Part shown: positions 53,721-64,000 of the stretch, one piece after another
How positions within the stretch are numbered: position 1 is the stretch's first letter
Layout: the number at the start of each line of letters is the position of its first letter
Origin: G963677445 sp963677445
GTDB lineage: Bacteria; Bacteroidota; Ignavibacteria; Ignavibacteriales; Melioribacteraceae
Assembly: GCA_963677445.2 (NCBI GenBank)
Contig: CAXXGF010000002.1
Coordinates: 1-64,000, forward strand
Direction: 5' to 3'
Length of the DNA stretch: 64,000 nucleotides
Position numbers and translations under genes: made by a program
Notes under the pieces: generated by a model
What the model was told of the DNA's origin: nothing
Database searches by the model: none
The model's input: the letters and a program-made list of their open reading frames with translations, nothing else

Positions 53721-56231
53721 ATGAGGAAAACTATTCACCGTTATCTGATCAGCGCATTACTGATCATCTCATTTCTTCCGGTCGCTCTTTCCGCACAAAA
53801 AACCGGTACAGTTTCAGGCAAAATAAAGGACCAGGCCGGAATGCCGATTCCATTCGCGAATATTACGATTATCGGCACAACCACAGGTTCGGCATCCGAT
53901 ATGGATGGCAACTACCTGATTGAAAATGTTACTCCGGGCGATTATGTGCTAAGGGCAACAGTTATTGGTTTTAAGGAAAACAAGGCAGATATTACGGTTA
54001 CTGCCGGAAAAACAACAACACAAAATTTCACCCTCGCCGAAGATGTTCTGCTTATGGACGGTGTGGTCATCACCGGTACCGCCGGCGGAGCGGGAATCAA
54101 AAAGAAAGACGCGAGTTTCGCTATTACTACCATCTCACCGGCTGATATTGAGCGGTTATCCCCCCCGAGTACCGCGGCAGCTCTTGAGCTTGTTCCTGGT
54201 GTATGGTCTGAAAGCACCGGTGGTGTGGCCGGAGCGAACATCATGGTTCGCGGGCTTCCTTCAGGCGGCGACGCGCCTTTCGTAACTATGTCGATAAACG
54301 GCGCTCCTCTTTACGGAACACAAACACTCTCTTTCTTCGAGCAGAGTTCCATTTTCAGAATTGATGAAACTATCGCCTCAACTGAAGCTTTGAGAGGGGG
54401 ACCAAGTTCAGTATTCTCGAACGGAGAAGCCGGACTAACAACAAACTTTAATCTTGTAAGGGGAACCGATCAGACAAAAGGGAGAGTAAAATATACCACC
54501 ACTGACTATAGTTCACAGAGAGTGGACGCTGTGCTCAGCGGTCCTGTTTCGGAAAAACTATATTATATGGTTGGCGGTTATTACAGAACTTCACCCGGTA
54601 TCAGAAATACCCAGTTCAACTCCGAAAACGGTCAGCAGCTTACATTCCAGTTGACAAGGGTTTTTGACAAGGGAGCTTTAAATATCTTCACACGCCTTAC
54701 AGATGATCATGGACAGTGGATTCTTCCGATGGCTTTGGGCACAGGCAATGATCCCGGTACATTTTCACCTCTCGGCAATTCCACACGTTATCGTACCCTC
54801 GCCATAAATACCCAGGGCGACAGCGCGACTTTCGATTTCGCCAACGGACGCGGCTGGAAAGGTATGGTTAACGGCCTGAATTTCGATTATAATCTCGGAG
54901 ACGGCTGGACTGTGAGGGATAATCTTTCTTATACCAGCGGTAACGCCGATACTTATGGATTTGTTTCCAATGGCAACGCGATGAGTGTTTCAGCCCTGAG
55001 CGCGAAACTCGGAGGAAGCCCGATACAGACTGTGGGAGGCAAAACTCTTACTTCAGGATATGTTCAGAGTTATGGCAGCTGGGTTGTTCAGAAGCAGATT
55101 GAATCTCTTACCAACGATATAAGTTTAACCAAAAAGATTAAAGAACACAATCTCACAATCGGAGCTTACCAGGCTTTCTGGTCAACAAGTGATTTCTGGA
55201 CTCTCGGCAATCATGTTCTGGTCCATAATGTAGAAAATGGTGACATAATTGCGGGAGTACCGGCAGACAGTGTGGCCGGAAGCTGGGATTACGGCCTGAA
55301 CGAAGCCGGCGACGCGAGAGTATTTGCTATTTACGCGGGTGATTCATGGCAGATTAACAGTAAAATAAGGCTTGATTTAGGCTTCAGATACCATTTCTTC
55401 AATATGAACTTCACACTTGACGCGGGCGCTCTTCCTGATGGAACAATTGATCAGACCGCCTCTCTCAAGGGAGATGACTGGGCCGGCACCGCTGCTTTAA
55501 ACTATGCATTCGATTCGAATATGGGGGTATTTATCCGCGGATCAAAAGGGCTCTTCTATCCTAATTTTGATAACATCCGTGAAGGCAATAACTACAACCT
55601 CGAAAGCGGCGACCTTTCCGACGGTACAATATCGTCAAGTATCTTTAATCAGTTTGAAGCAGGTCTTAAATATGAAAGGGATATTTTCAGTCTTTTCCTT
55701 ACCGGCTTCATGAATACAGTTGAAATTTATGACGGAGGCGTCGGTTCAACATTTGAAGCGGCTCTGCTGAAAACCAGAACATTCGGAGCCGAAATAGATG
55801 GAGCTTTAAATGTAGACGCGTTCAAACTTAAACTTATCGGCACACTTCAAAGTGGAAAAATTACAGAGTCGGAAACAGCTCCCGAAGCGGTTGATAAAAA
55901 AATCTGGCGCCAGCCTGAAGTTCAGTTCCGTCTTGTGCCGAGCTACGATTTCCCAATCGGTAAATCACTCGACGCTACAATCTACGGAGCTTTCAGATAT
56001 GTCGGGGACCGCTGGAATGACAGAAACAACACATACCAGCTTGAATCATTTACCAAACTGGATATGGGTCTTTATTTATCAACTCACAGCGGACTTACAT
56101 TCAACCTCAGCGCCGATAACCTTACTGACTCCGAAGGCCTGACCGAAGGTGATCCGAGAGATCCCCTCGCTAAAAACGGACGTCCTCTATTTGGCCGTTC
56201 CTTCAAATTTTCAATCAGTGTTGATTTTTAA
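53721..56231 (+). CDS. TonB-dependent receptor, CarboxypepD_reg type
   Basis: 836 residues. A signal peptide ends at LPVALSA. CarboxypepD_reg-like domain (about 30-112): GTVSGKIKDQAGMPIPFANI TI and MDGNYLIENVTPGDYVL. Plug (about 115-245): VVITGTAGGAG, TAAALELVPGVW, NIMVRGLPSG. The barrel ends in FGRSFKFSISVDF with terminal Phe. No SusD-type partner follows, so it is not a Sus pair. Located directly after the sensor operon and before an MFS transporter and two trehalases, it probably brings trehalose or a related oligosaccharide across the outer membrane (inference from position). Confidence 0.92.
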   Translation: MRKTIHRYLISALLIISFLPVALSAQKTGTVSGKIKDQAGMPIPFANITIIGTTTGSASDMDGNYLIENVTPGDYVLRATVIGFKENKADITVTAGKTTTQNFTLAEDVLLMDGVVITGTAGGAGIKKKDASFAITTISPADIERLSPPSTAAALELVPGVWSESTGGVAGANIMVRGLPSGGDAPFVTMSINGAPLYGTQTLSFFEQSSIFRIDETIASTEALRGGPSSVFSNGEAGLTTNFNLVRGTDQTKGRVKYTTTDYSSQRVDAVLSGPVSEKLYYMVGGYYRTSPGIRNTQFNSENGQQLTFQLTRVFDKGALNIFTRLTDDHGQWILPMALGTGNDPGTFSPLGNSTRYRTLAINTQGDSATFDFANGRGWKGMVNGLNFDYNLGDGWTVRDNLSYTSGNADTYGFVSNGNAMSVSALSAKLGGSPIQTVGGKTLTSGYVQSYGSWVVQKQIESLTNDISLTKKIKEHNLTIGAYQAFWSTSDFWTLGNHVLVHNVENGDIIAGVPADSVAGSWDYGLNEAGDARVFAIYAGDSWQINSKIRLDLGFRYHFFNMNFTLDAGALPDGTIDQTASLKGDDWAGTAALNYAFDSNMGVFIRGSKGLFYPNFDNIREGNNYNLESGDLSDGTISSSIFNQFEAGLKYERDIFSLFLTGFMNTVEIYDGGVGSTFEAALLKTRTFGAEIDGALNVDAFKLKLIGTLQSGKITESETAPEAVDKKIWRQPEVQFRLVPSYDFPIGKSLDATIYGAFRYVGDRWNDRNNTYQLESFTKLDMGLYLSTHSGLTFNLSADNLTDSEGLTEGDPRDPLAKNGRPLFGRSFKFSISVDF

Positions 56232-56244
56232 TCTACTATTAAGG

Positions 56245-56275
56245 GCAGTACAGAATTTATTCTGTACTGCTTAAT
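56245..56275 (+). terminator. Hairpin between receptor and MFS gene
   Basis: GCAGTACAGAAT-tt-ATTCTGTACTGC is a perfect 12-bp stem followed by TTAATTTT. Its T-run is weak, so it may attenuate expression of the downstream genes or stabilise the receptor mRNA rather than fully terminate. Confidence 0.65.
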
Positions 56276-56300
56276 TTTAACAAAATATCGAATTGCTGTT

Positions 56301-57524
56301 ATGTCTAAAACTAAAACGAAAATATCCCTTTTCCTTAGTTATTTTGTTCTCGCGATACTCCTCAACACGGTTGGAATTGTTATCGCCCAGGTTATTGAGG
56401 ATTATAATGTAAGCAGATTGACCGCCGGCAGCCTTGAGGCATTTAAAGATCTTTCCATCATGTTTGTTTCATTTATTCTTGCATCCTACGTCCCAAAGTT
56501 TGGTTACAGAAGGACAATGATATATGGACTGATCGCGTTAACATTAGGCTCTATGATTATTGCCTCTATAACCGAGTACTGGTCGGCGCCGGTGCTTTAT
56601 ATGATTACAGGTTCAAGTTTTGCCCTTATGAAAGTTTCGGTTTATTCCACAGTCGGGCTGATCACAAAAAGTCAGAAAGAACACACAGGTTTTATGAATA
56701 CGCTTGAGGGAGTATTTATGACCGGCTCTCTGACCGGGCCCTTGATATTCTCTTTGATGATAAGTGTGAGCACATGGAATAACACATACTGGATAATTGC
56801 TATACTTACTACAATATCGCTGATTTTAATGCTCTTTACAAATATTGATGAAAGTAATGTTAAAGAAGAGGCGAAAGATTCAGGTTTTATAAAAATGTTT
56901 TCATTGTTTAAATACCCTCTTGTGTGGGTATTTATTATCAGCGCGTTTCTTTATGTAATGATCGAACAAAGTTTCGGCACCTGGCTTCCAACCTTTAACC
57001 GCGAAATTTTTAACCTGTCGCAGGCGCAGTCCGCTTCATTTCTGAGCATCTATGCCGGATCAATTGCCCTTAGCCGTTTCCTCGCCGGCTACCTCTCGAA
57101 AAGGTTTTCCTGGTTATCTATCCAGCTTACATACCTGATTGGGGCATTTCTGCTTACTCTTATAATATTAATACAGACGCTTGATTTCAGCGCCGCTCAG
57201 CATGAAAGCTGGTATCAGGCGTCACCCTTGGCTTTTATATTTTCCATGGTCGGATTTTTCCTCGGTCCTATCTATCCGACTATCTGTTCAATTGTTCTCA
57301 GCAAACTGGAGAAAGAACGGCATAGCTCAATGACAGGTCTGATAATTATCTTTTCGGCCCTCGGAGGCACATCCGGCTCGATGATAATAGGATTTTTCTC
57401 TGAAAATTTCAGTGTTCACAACGCGTTTTATTTTCCCCTTGTGCCAATAACACTTCTGGCGTTTATGCTGATTCCCTATAAAAAAATATCCGATAAATTC
57501 GGAGCGGAACATCATACAGGATAA
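56301..57524 (+). CDS. Major facilitator superfamily transporter
   Basis: 407 residues with about 12 spans, for example LFLSYFVLAILLNTVGIVIA, VWVFIISAFLYVMIEQSFG, LAFIFSMVGFFLGPIYPTIC. The loop SYVPKFGYRRTMIYG corresponds to the MFS A-motif between spans 2 and 3. YPTICSI and the central IDESNVKEEAKDS loop resemble FucP/TsgA-like sugar permeases. Inner-membrane uptake of the sugar delivered by the receptor is the likely role. Confidence 0.88.
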   Translation: MSKTKTKISLFLSYFVLAILLNTVGIVIAQVIEDYNVSRLTAGSLEAFKDLSIMFVSFILASYVPKFGYRRTMIYGLIALTLGSMIIASITEYWSAPVLYMITGSSFALMKVSVYSTVGLITKSQKEHTGFMNTLEGVFMTGSLTGPLIFSLMISVSTWNNTYWIIAILTTISLILMLFTNIDESNVKEEAKDSGFIKMFSLFKYPLVWVFIISAFLYVMIEQSFGTWLPTFNREIFNLSQAQSASFLSIYAGSIALSRFLAGYLSKRFSWLSIQLTYLIGAFLLTLIILIQTLDFSAAQHESWYQASPLAFIFSMVGFFLGPIYPTICSIVLSKLEKERHSSMTGLIIIFSALGGTSGSMIIGFFSENFSVHNAFYFPLVPITLLAFMLIPYKKISDKFGAEHHTG

Positions 57525-57536
57525 GAAAGGAAAAAT

Positions 57537-59733
57537 ATGACTTTTATTAAATTAAAATTTCAGCTGCCGGCCCTGCTGTTAATAACGATTTTTTTTCTCT
57601 CATGTTCCGGTAATGAGGACTTCCTCTTAAAAACGGAAAAAGTTGAGAATTATTACCCCGCCTATCTTGGCAACGGGCATTTCAGTATTTCCACTTGTCA
57701 GTCCGGAATTGCTTCGGCAGAATCATATATGATTAATTTTTATGATGAAGCAAAAAATGATATCCCGAGAATTGCCGCCCTGCCCGAATGGAATGAAATA
57801 ATTTATTCCTCCGTCAGGAACTCCCTTAACCGGACAGATATTCATTCAGATCAAATCACCCGATACAGCCAGACAATCAATATGCGGGATGCCTCTGTTG
57901 ACACAAAATACCGGTGGAAGGACGAATCGGGGAATGTGTCAGATATTGCAGTATCATCTTTTGTTTCAGGAAGCGACAAAAATATTGCCGTTATTAAATT
58001 TGAAGTTACTCCCGGTTTCTCCGGCAAAATAAGTCTTGCCTTTCCAATAGAGGAAAGAAAAAGGCCGGAAAGATATGACCTCGCAACCGCTGAGACTATT
58101 GATTTTGGAGAAGAAAACCAGTGGCCCGGTTTCTGGTATCCCGGGTTCACAAATGTTCATAATATCAAAGCGGAAAAGACTGAGAGCGGAGGCCTGATAT
58201 TCGCCGGTCTGAGAAAACCGAAGGAAGAGGAACCGGAGGAGGAATCGCGGCTGATATATATTGTGAAAATCCTGAAAAAAATACCGATATCACAATTGTA
58301 ACTGAGAATAACGGAGCATCAGTAAATTATACCTTTCAGCCGAAGGAAGGGAGGACATATACTTTCTATAAATTTGTCGCTGTTGTTCCCGAAACAGAAT
58401 CCGGGATAAATCCTGCTAAAGCGGCGAAGGAAACAGTATTAAAAGCGGTTCAAAAAGGATACGACAAGAATTTTTCAGAACACCAAAGCAGATGGAGTAA
58501 ACTCTGGGAAACAGATATAATTATTGAAGGTGATCCCGAACTTCAGAAAATAGTCCGGTCCATGATATTTTATCTTCTCGGAAGCGCGGATGAAAAAACA
58601 AATTTTGGAATTCCCCCCATGGGGCTCTCTACCGCCGGATATTTCGGACATATCTTTTGGGACTCCGATATCTACATGATGCCCCCATTGCTTCTGATGC
58701 ATCCGGAGATCGCGAAATCACTGGTTCAGTTCCGATATCAAACTTTGAATGAAGCTCTCCGGAATGCGTCATTAAATAATTTTGAGGGAGCGATGTACCC
58801 CTGGAATCGGATGAAACAGGCAGGGAAACGACCCCTTATTTCGCCATTAAAAATGCCCTCAGGGAAAATCATATTGTCGGCGATGTTGCTTTTGCCCAGT
58901 GGCAATATTTTACAGCCACCGGGGATACAACATACTTAAAAAATTTCGGCGCGGAAATTATAAGGAAAACAGCCGATTTCTGGCTCTCCCCGCGTAAAAT
59001 ATAACAGTGAAAAAAAACGGTATGATATCGAGGAAATAATTTCGGTAAGTGAATCGGATAAGTATGTTAACAATGAGACATATACAAATTCAATCGCGAA
59101 AATAAACCTTGATTTGGCTGTAAAAGCTTCCCGGCTTCTGGATCTGGATGTTAACCCCGATTGGATAAAAGTAAGAGATAACCTTTTTATTCCTTTTGAT
59201 AAGGAAGAAGAATATCATCCGCTTCATGGAAGAGGCCGCGGCGGGAGAAGGAGCTTCAAAATTCTGGTCGAGTGTCGTGAATCTGCTTGCTTACCCGCTT
59301 CAGGTGGAAATGAGTGAAACCACAAAACGTAATGATCTGGAACACGCTGTAAAAAGCCTTGAGCTGAATGGAGCCGGAGCAATGATGGGAATTAACTTCC
59401 TTTCAATTATCGCTGCCGAACTTGGAAGCGACTCACTCATGAATCATACGATAAATAGAACTTTATACGGCTACCTGAAGCCTCCCTATTATGTGCTTTC
59501 GGAAACACATGATAATCATTCGGTCAACTTTCTAACAGGCGCGGGTTCTTTTCTTCAGCAGATAATTTTCGGATATACCGGGCTTCGTAACACAGATGAA
59601 GGAATTGTCGAAAAATATGATCCGATGCCTTCCCGCAAAGGTTAAAAAGCTTACACTGAAAAATTTCACGATCAATAATAAAACCTGCGATATCATTGTT
59701 GAAGGAAACAGGCTGACAAAAATTATTCGGTAA
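57537..59733 (+). pseudogene. GH65/acid-trehalase-like glycosidase with five frameshifts
   Basis: Lipoprotein signal MTFIKLKFQLPALLLITIFF LSC, then YYPAYLGNGHFSISTCQSGI, GHIFWDSDIYMMPPLLLMHP, EGAMYPW and HDNHSVNFLTGAGSFLQ, motifs typical of acid trehalases and related GH65 enzymes. Frame changes occur near 58,250 (before NPEKNTDITIVTENNG), 58,803 (CCCCTGG[G]AATCGG), 58,990 (extra C in CTCCCCGCG), 59,228 (before EEAAAGEGASKFW) and 59,632. After virtual repair it is continuous to TAA at 59,731. Single-base indels at short homopolymers suggest recent inactivation or assembly errors. It would have hydrolysed trehalose in the periplasm. Confidence 0.85.
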
Positions 59734-59751
59734 TCTAATTGGATACAGGTT

Positions 59752-61641
59752 ATGAAACTTCTCTTTAACGCCGATGAAACAATTCATAAACTCCTGCGGC
59801 AGGAAGATACTGACGGCGACAAAAAAATAACAGTTGAAGATGAAGGTCCGCAATTCTTTAAGGCTGAATCGATCAGCGGCCATATTGTTGAAATAAAAGG
59901 TTATTATTATCTCTCTAATTTTCTTCAGGAGCTTATCCTTGCTTCCGATTCCGGCAGGGAGGTTGTTGAAATAAATACTGATTATATCTTTGAAAAGCCT
60001 GTTAACAGAATAAACAGAATGATAAAGGATTATTACTGGAAGGGTCTGACATGAAAACTGGATGGTGAAGGATTGGTAAGCGCGCTTGTCGATGAAAAAT
60101 TCAGCGATAATGATCTTTATTTATACGTTCCGGAAAATGATAAAGAAGCTCAACAATATTACAGAGAAATCATTGAAAAAATCAGGGAGCATAAAATAAC
60201 GCTCCTCGAACTCTCCAATAAAATAACTCCCGGGTATGTTTAATTCATTAAATAACAAATCGGGAGTTGTTTCTCTCGCGTTGGGAAAAAATAAAGATGG
60301 TCAGACCGAAGCCCTTCCCTTTGTTGTTCCGGGCGGCCGGTTTAATGAAATGTATGGATGGGACAGCTATTTTGAAGCTCTCGGACTCATTATCGATAAC
60401 AAGATCGATCTCGCCAAAGCTATGGCCGATAATTTTGTTTACGAAATTAAACATTACGGACAAATACTCAACGCCAACATGGGACTTATTACCTGACCCC
60501 GTTCCCAGCCCCCTTTTCTTACCTCCTTTTGCCCGTTCGGTATATAATAACATGCCCCGGAATGAAGAAAGCAGGAATTGGCTCAGGATTTTGCTTGACA
60601 CTTCAATTACCGAATATAAAACCGTATGGATGATGACTGAACCCAAACTTACATCCAACGGGTTAAGCCGCTACTACGGCAAAGGAATCGGGCTTCCCCC
60701 CGAAACTGAAAAGGAACATTTTGATTCCCTCCTTAAACCTTTCGCCCAAAAGGCGGGGATGGATATAAGAGAATATCATAAAAAATATCTGAGCAGGGAA
60801 ATAATCGAACCGGAGATTGAAGAATACATTATCCACGACAGAAGTATACGTGAGTCGGGACATGATACATCATACCGGCTCGACCGTGTATGCGCCCATC
60901 TGAACACTGTTGATCTGAATTCACTCCTCTATAAATATGAAACCGATATCGCGGGATTGATCAAAGATGAATTTGATGATCAATTCGTTACACAGGAAGG
61001 AACTGTCGAAACAGCAGGAATATGGCTGGAAAAAGCCGCGGCCAGAAAAGAAAAAATGAATTCCCTGATGTGGAATGATGCAAAGGGATTCTTCTTCGAT
61101 TATAATTTTGCCGGGGAAGAACAGACACATTTCGAAAGCGCCACCGCTTTTTATCCTTTGTGGGCAAAACTCGCGGGCAGGGAACAGGCCGCTATCCTTG
61201 TTAAAAAAGCGCTGAAAACGCCTTGAATTTGCCGGGGGAATAGCCGGCACATCAAAAGAATCCGCCGGAGAAATAACTGGCGAAAGGCCTCAGAAACAGT
61301 GGGATTATCCAAACGGCTGGGCGCCGCACCAGATTCTGATATGGGAAGGGCTCAGTAATTACGGGTATGAAACAACCGCGAGACGTCTCGCCTATAAATG
61401 GCTCTATACAATCTTAAGAAACGCTGTTGCTTATAACGGGACTATCCCGGAAAAGTTTGATGTAGTTTCACGCTCCCATAAAGTATTCGCCGAATATGGC
61501 AATGTCGGCACAGAGTTCGATTATATTACGCGGGAAGGATTTGGCTGGATGAACGCCTCCTTTAAAGTCGGCCAAAAATACCTGACAGAAGAACTTATCG
61601 AAAAACTCAACGACCTTGTCCCCCCGGAAGAGATTTTTTGA
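59752..61641 (+). pseudogene. GH37 trehalase with multiple lesions
   Basis: Virtually repaired protein has an EF-hand-like loop DTDGDKKITVEDEGP near the N-terminus as in neutral trehalases, trehalase signature 1 PGGRFNEMYGWDSYF, and signature 2 QWDYPNGWAP. Lesions: TGA nonsense within GLT-KLDGEGL (60,052), an extra T near 60,240, at least two indels at 60,488-60,535, and a frameshift near 61,222. Ends MNASFKVGQKYLTEELIEKL...EEIF at TGA 61,639. No signal peptide is visible at ATG 59,752. The gene is 18 bp after the GH65 gene; both were one operon with the transporter. Confidence 0.88.
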
Positions 61642-61884
61642 AGGGTTAATAAACATTAAAACGCCCGACAATAAATCAATAATCTGCCGGGAGTGAACAT
61701 TACCCGTAATCGAAAGACTGATTATAATTCCGAAATAAACTTAGATTATACAAATCCCGAAGTTATTCCGTTTAAAGTCAAGGAAAATAGGGGAAAAATA
61801 TTCATAAAGAGATTAGGTAATATCACGCTTTTGAATATTTTTTATTTTCCTTGACAAACTGTGCTTTTTTTATTTTATATATAC

Positions 61885-63273
61885 TTATGGAGCTGAAGCG
61901 CCGATCCCGGTCATATCGGTAATGCCTTTTTGGGACGATGCTTTTCGCTCCTTTTTTATTGTCATTTCTTTTCTTTTTCTTCTCTGTCTGCCTGATATTG
62001 GAGCATTTTCATCATAACTCAAATATCTTCTTGAATCTGAATTATCTTCTTCTTTCTTTTCTGATAATTCTTTTCTTTCCGTTCTTTCCTGGTATTTGGC
62101 CGGATCATACTTCTCTTTGTTCTTTAACATCGCATATATTATTCTGGTAATTTTGTGCATGATTGCTCCGATGGCTGCCTTTGCATTCATCCCACGTCCC
62201 ATGAAGTTTTCATAGGTTTTTTTGATATATGGATTTTTTGATATGGCCGATAATGCCACCATATATAATATTTCGCGGGGAACCTTTCTTCCCTTTTTGC
62301 TTCATGCGTATTTCGTATTTCCCGTCTCCGCTTTCCCGGTAGGACGGATTCAGACCAAAATATGATACCAGATTCTTCGATGCAGGGAACCGATTTATAT
62401 CACCTATTTCCAGGAGTAAACCTGTTGCTGAATAATCACTTATTCCTGTAAAACTTTTCAGTAGTTCTACTTCATTTTTATCGATCTCCTGAGAGATCAG
62501 GCTAAGTAATTTTTCTTTTTGTTTTTCCAGATTCAATATCTGTTCAACAATCACTATTATCAACTCTCCCCATATTCTCTTCAACATTTGAAGCTACGGT
62601 GTTTTTGGCCTGGGCAATCAATTTTTGTGCTTTCTCCTTTGATATATAAGGGATCTTTGACAGTTTTAATGCACTGGCCCGCGACAACTTCATCGATGTT
62701 GGATAATATTTCAGTAGCTGTTTTATCCAGTTTGGCATACCACTCTTACAATAGTTCAGAAGCTCCGGATTTGCCTGGTATAGCAACTTTTCCAGTTGAT
62801 TTTGGAATTGTGTTTTCTGTTTTGTCTGAAGCCTTGCTGTATTAAACAACTTTCTTAATGTGATATAATTCTCTTTTACATCATAGCGGACATTCTCCCG
62901 ATATTTGATCTGGTACTCTGCTACCAGACGTCCGCATATTTTTGTCGTTTGATACTTTGAGTAGTCCGGCTTTTCCTGAATGATTTACCCCATATGCATT
63001 TAATCGGGCTACATGAATTTTATACCTGGACCGTAGTTCCTGTATTGCTGATATCCAGTTATTTTCATAACTCCCGGTGCTTTCAAAGGCACAATACAAT
63101 GTTGCTTCGGGATTATTCTTAAAAAAGTTTGCTATTATTTCATGTAATTTCTTATGCCCGGATTTTGTATCGTCTAACTGAAATGATTTTTCTACTATTT
63201 CTTTTTCCTGATCCATAATTGAAAAATCACAGTAACCTTTGCTTACATCTCCTCCAAGATAATAATTTTTCAT
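61885..63273 (-). pseudogene. Decayed IS110-family transposase
   Basis: Fragments in order: MKNYYLGGDVSKGYCDFSIM and CAFESTGSYENNW (DEDD catalytic half; 62,881-63,273), a middle part AKNTVASNVEENMG (62,544-62,849), the Transposase_20 half TGISDYSATGLLLEIGDINR FPASKNLVSYFGLNPSYRES (62,210-62,587), and a C-terminal extension NPYIKKTYENFMGRGMNAKA (61,885-62,262). At least three frameshifts separate them. IS110 elements lack terminal inverted repeats, so I cannot fix the ends; ATTTTAGGTAG near 63,290 could be the 5' edge. Not functional. Confidence 0.85.
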
Positions 63274-63900
63274 ATTATACCTCTTAAAATATTTTAGGTA
63301 GTATATCAGGGAATATTTACCTTGTCTTATACGGATTTTTATCCAGGTTATTCCTCAACTTTTACCTGACAGAATGAAGACACTTCGGGACGGATTCTTG
63401 ATCCATGGGACGTGCCTTCTATTCTGCAAGTATAAACAATATTTTACTTTCTTACCTTTTTTTATTCTTTCTTTAAACATACAAGGGATGACAGGATTAT
63501 AGAAATTAAATAATCAACTATATTATCGAATCCTGAATGGGCGAAATGAAAAGAAATGCAATCAATAGTAAATATATCACCCTTCCAGGATTTTTTAAAT
63601 GGTTCATTATTCCAATCTATAATCATTACATCCCTTCGGAATTGAAAAATACAAATGGACATTAAAGGCAAATTCAAGATAAGATTGCCTCAATAATCTC
63701 TGCTGAAAACGGAGTGGGTTCCGGTCAGATTGCTTTGGAAAAGAAACCATGCCAAAACAAAACAGACCGTGAAACACCCTTGAATTATGTTAAATTGTTT
63801 CTGTTTTTTCTCGATCAACCAAACTCAGGTTTGTTTAAAATATTGGAATTCTTCTCCTTTGGAGGTGTTTTCATCAAGCTTTGCCTGGGGAAAATTTAGA
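63274..63900. other. Intergenic DNA beside the IS110 remnant
   Basis: No recognised gene. A 71-residue minus-strand frame at 63,462-63,677 has no family resemblance. Near 63,855-63,900 the DNA (GGAGGTGTTTTCATCAAGC, TTTGCCTGGGGAAAATTTAG) resembles the join between repeat A units at 20,289-20,328, so a repeat A fragment is present. Confidence 0.5.
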
Positions 63901-63903
63901 ATT

Positions 63904-64000
63904 TTATTCCCACCATTTTTGTTCTTCTATCTTCCTGAATTTTTCAATTTCTTCTCTGTTATTACCCTCATGGTAAGCCTTTATATAAGATTCCCAGCCA
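63904..64000 (-). CDS. C-terminal end of a gene cut by the window edge
   Basis: 31 residues before a TAA at 63,904: GWESYIKAYHEGNNREEIEK then FRKIEEQKWWE. Aromatic and charged, consistent with the end of a small soluble protein. Too short for family assignment. Confidence 0.4.
   Translation of the reverse strand, partial: GWESYIKAYHEGNNREEIEKFRKIEEQKWWE

Overview
The window looks like a chromosomal segment of a free-living bacterium of the FCB group, most likely Ignavibacteria or a close relative. The evidence is two very large secreted proteins ending in type IX secretion (T9SS) sorting domains with NYPNPFNPAT motifs, a CarboxypepD_reg-plug TonB-dependent receptor, TAnnTTTG-type -7 promoter boxes before alaS and a GNAT gene, and many dispersed palindromic repeats. 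No rRNA, tRNA or CRISPR array was seen. Placement is inference from motifs; no database search was possible.

Layout. (1) 0.2-2.9 kb: alaS with promoter and terminator. (2) 3-4.3 kb: palindromes and a broken HTH gene. (3) 4.3-14.9 kb: an island with every gene on the + strand, made of Rhs-core fragments, two Rhs C-terminal tips, a recognisable Imm53 immunity gene, HEAT, ankyrin and TPR proteins, small membrane proteins in paralogous pairs, a small HEIGHH zincin-like protein, and a GC-rich nested palindrome (repeat B) found five times between cassettes. It reads as a decayed polymorphic-toxin / poly-immunity array. (4) 14.9-19.9 kb: ppc, a membrane protein, a GNAT acetyltransferase and a broken DUF3052-like gene. 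(5) 19.9-24.4 kb: tandem repeat A, an IS1634-type element with visible terminal inverted repeats, an IS630 element with a -1 frameshift site, and a broken AAA_14 ATPase. (6) 24.4-30.3 kb, minus strand: a three-gene operon (serine hydrolase with a frameshift, unknown protein, DUF4932-like lipoprotein), an unknown gene and an inositol-monophosphatase-family gene. (7) 30.5-37.1 kb: ECF sigma / anti-sigma / TonB-like operon, a four-PAS histidine kinase, a minimal nucleotidyltransferase and a YgiQ-type radical SAM protein. (8) 37.1-46.5 kb: repeat A/C cluster, two T9SS-exported proteins and an AlkC/AlkD-type repair protein. (9) 46.9-48.6 kb: an AraC/GyrI regulator and a broken lipoprotein. (10) 49-61.6 kb: a sugar-sensing and uptake locus. 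(11) 61.9-64 kb: a decayed IS110 element and the end of a gene cut by the window edge.

The most coherent system is region 10. An anchored solute-binding protein, a histidine kinase and a sigma-54 enhancer-binding regulator are translated as a tight operon. Downstream come two 17-bp palindromes whose centres are 20 bp apart, a near-consensus -24/-12 promoter, a TonB-dependent receptor, an MFS transporter and two trehalases (GH65-like and GH37). This suggests a three-component trehalose-sensing system that drives sigma-54 transcription of an uptake and hydrolysis operon. Both trehalase genes carry several frameshifts or stops while sensor, receptor and transporter are intact, so either the pathway is decaying or this stretch of the assembly is poor.

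The second notable system is the immunity island. Two Rhs-core fragments share the same 35-nt frame-breaking insertion, so at least one cassette arose by local duplication, and repeat B lies at most cassette boundaries.
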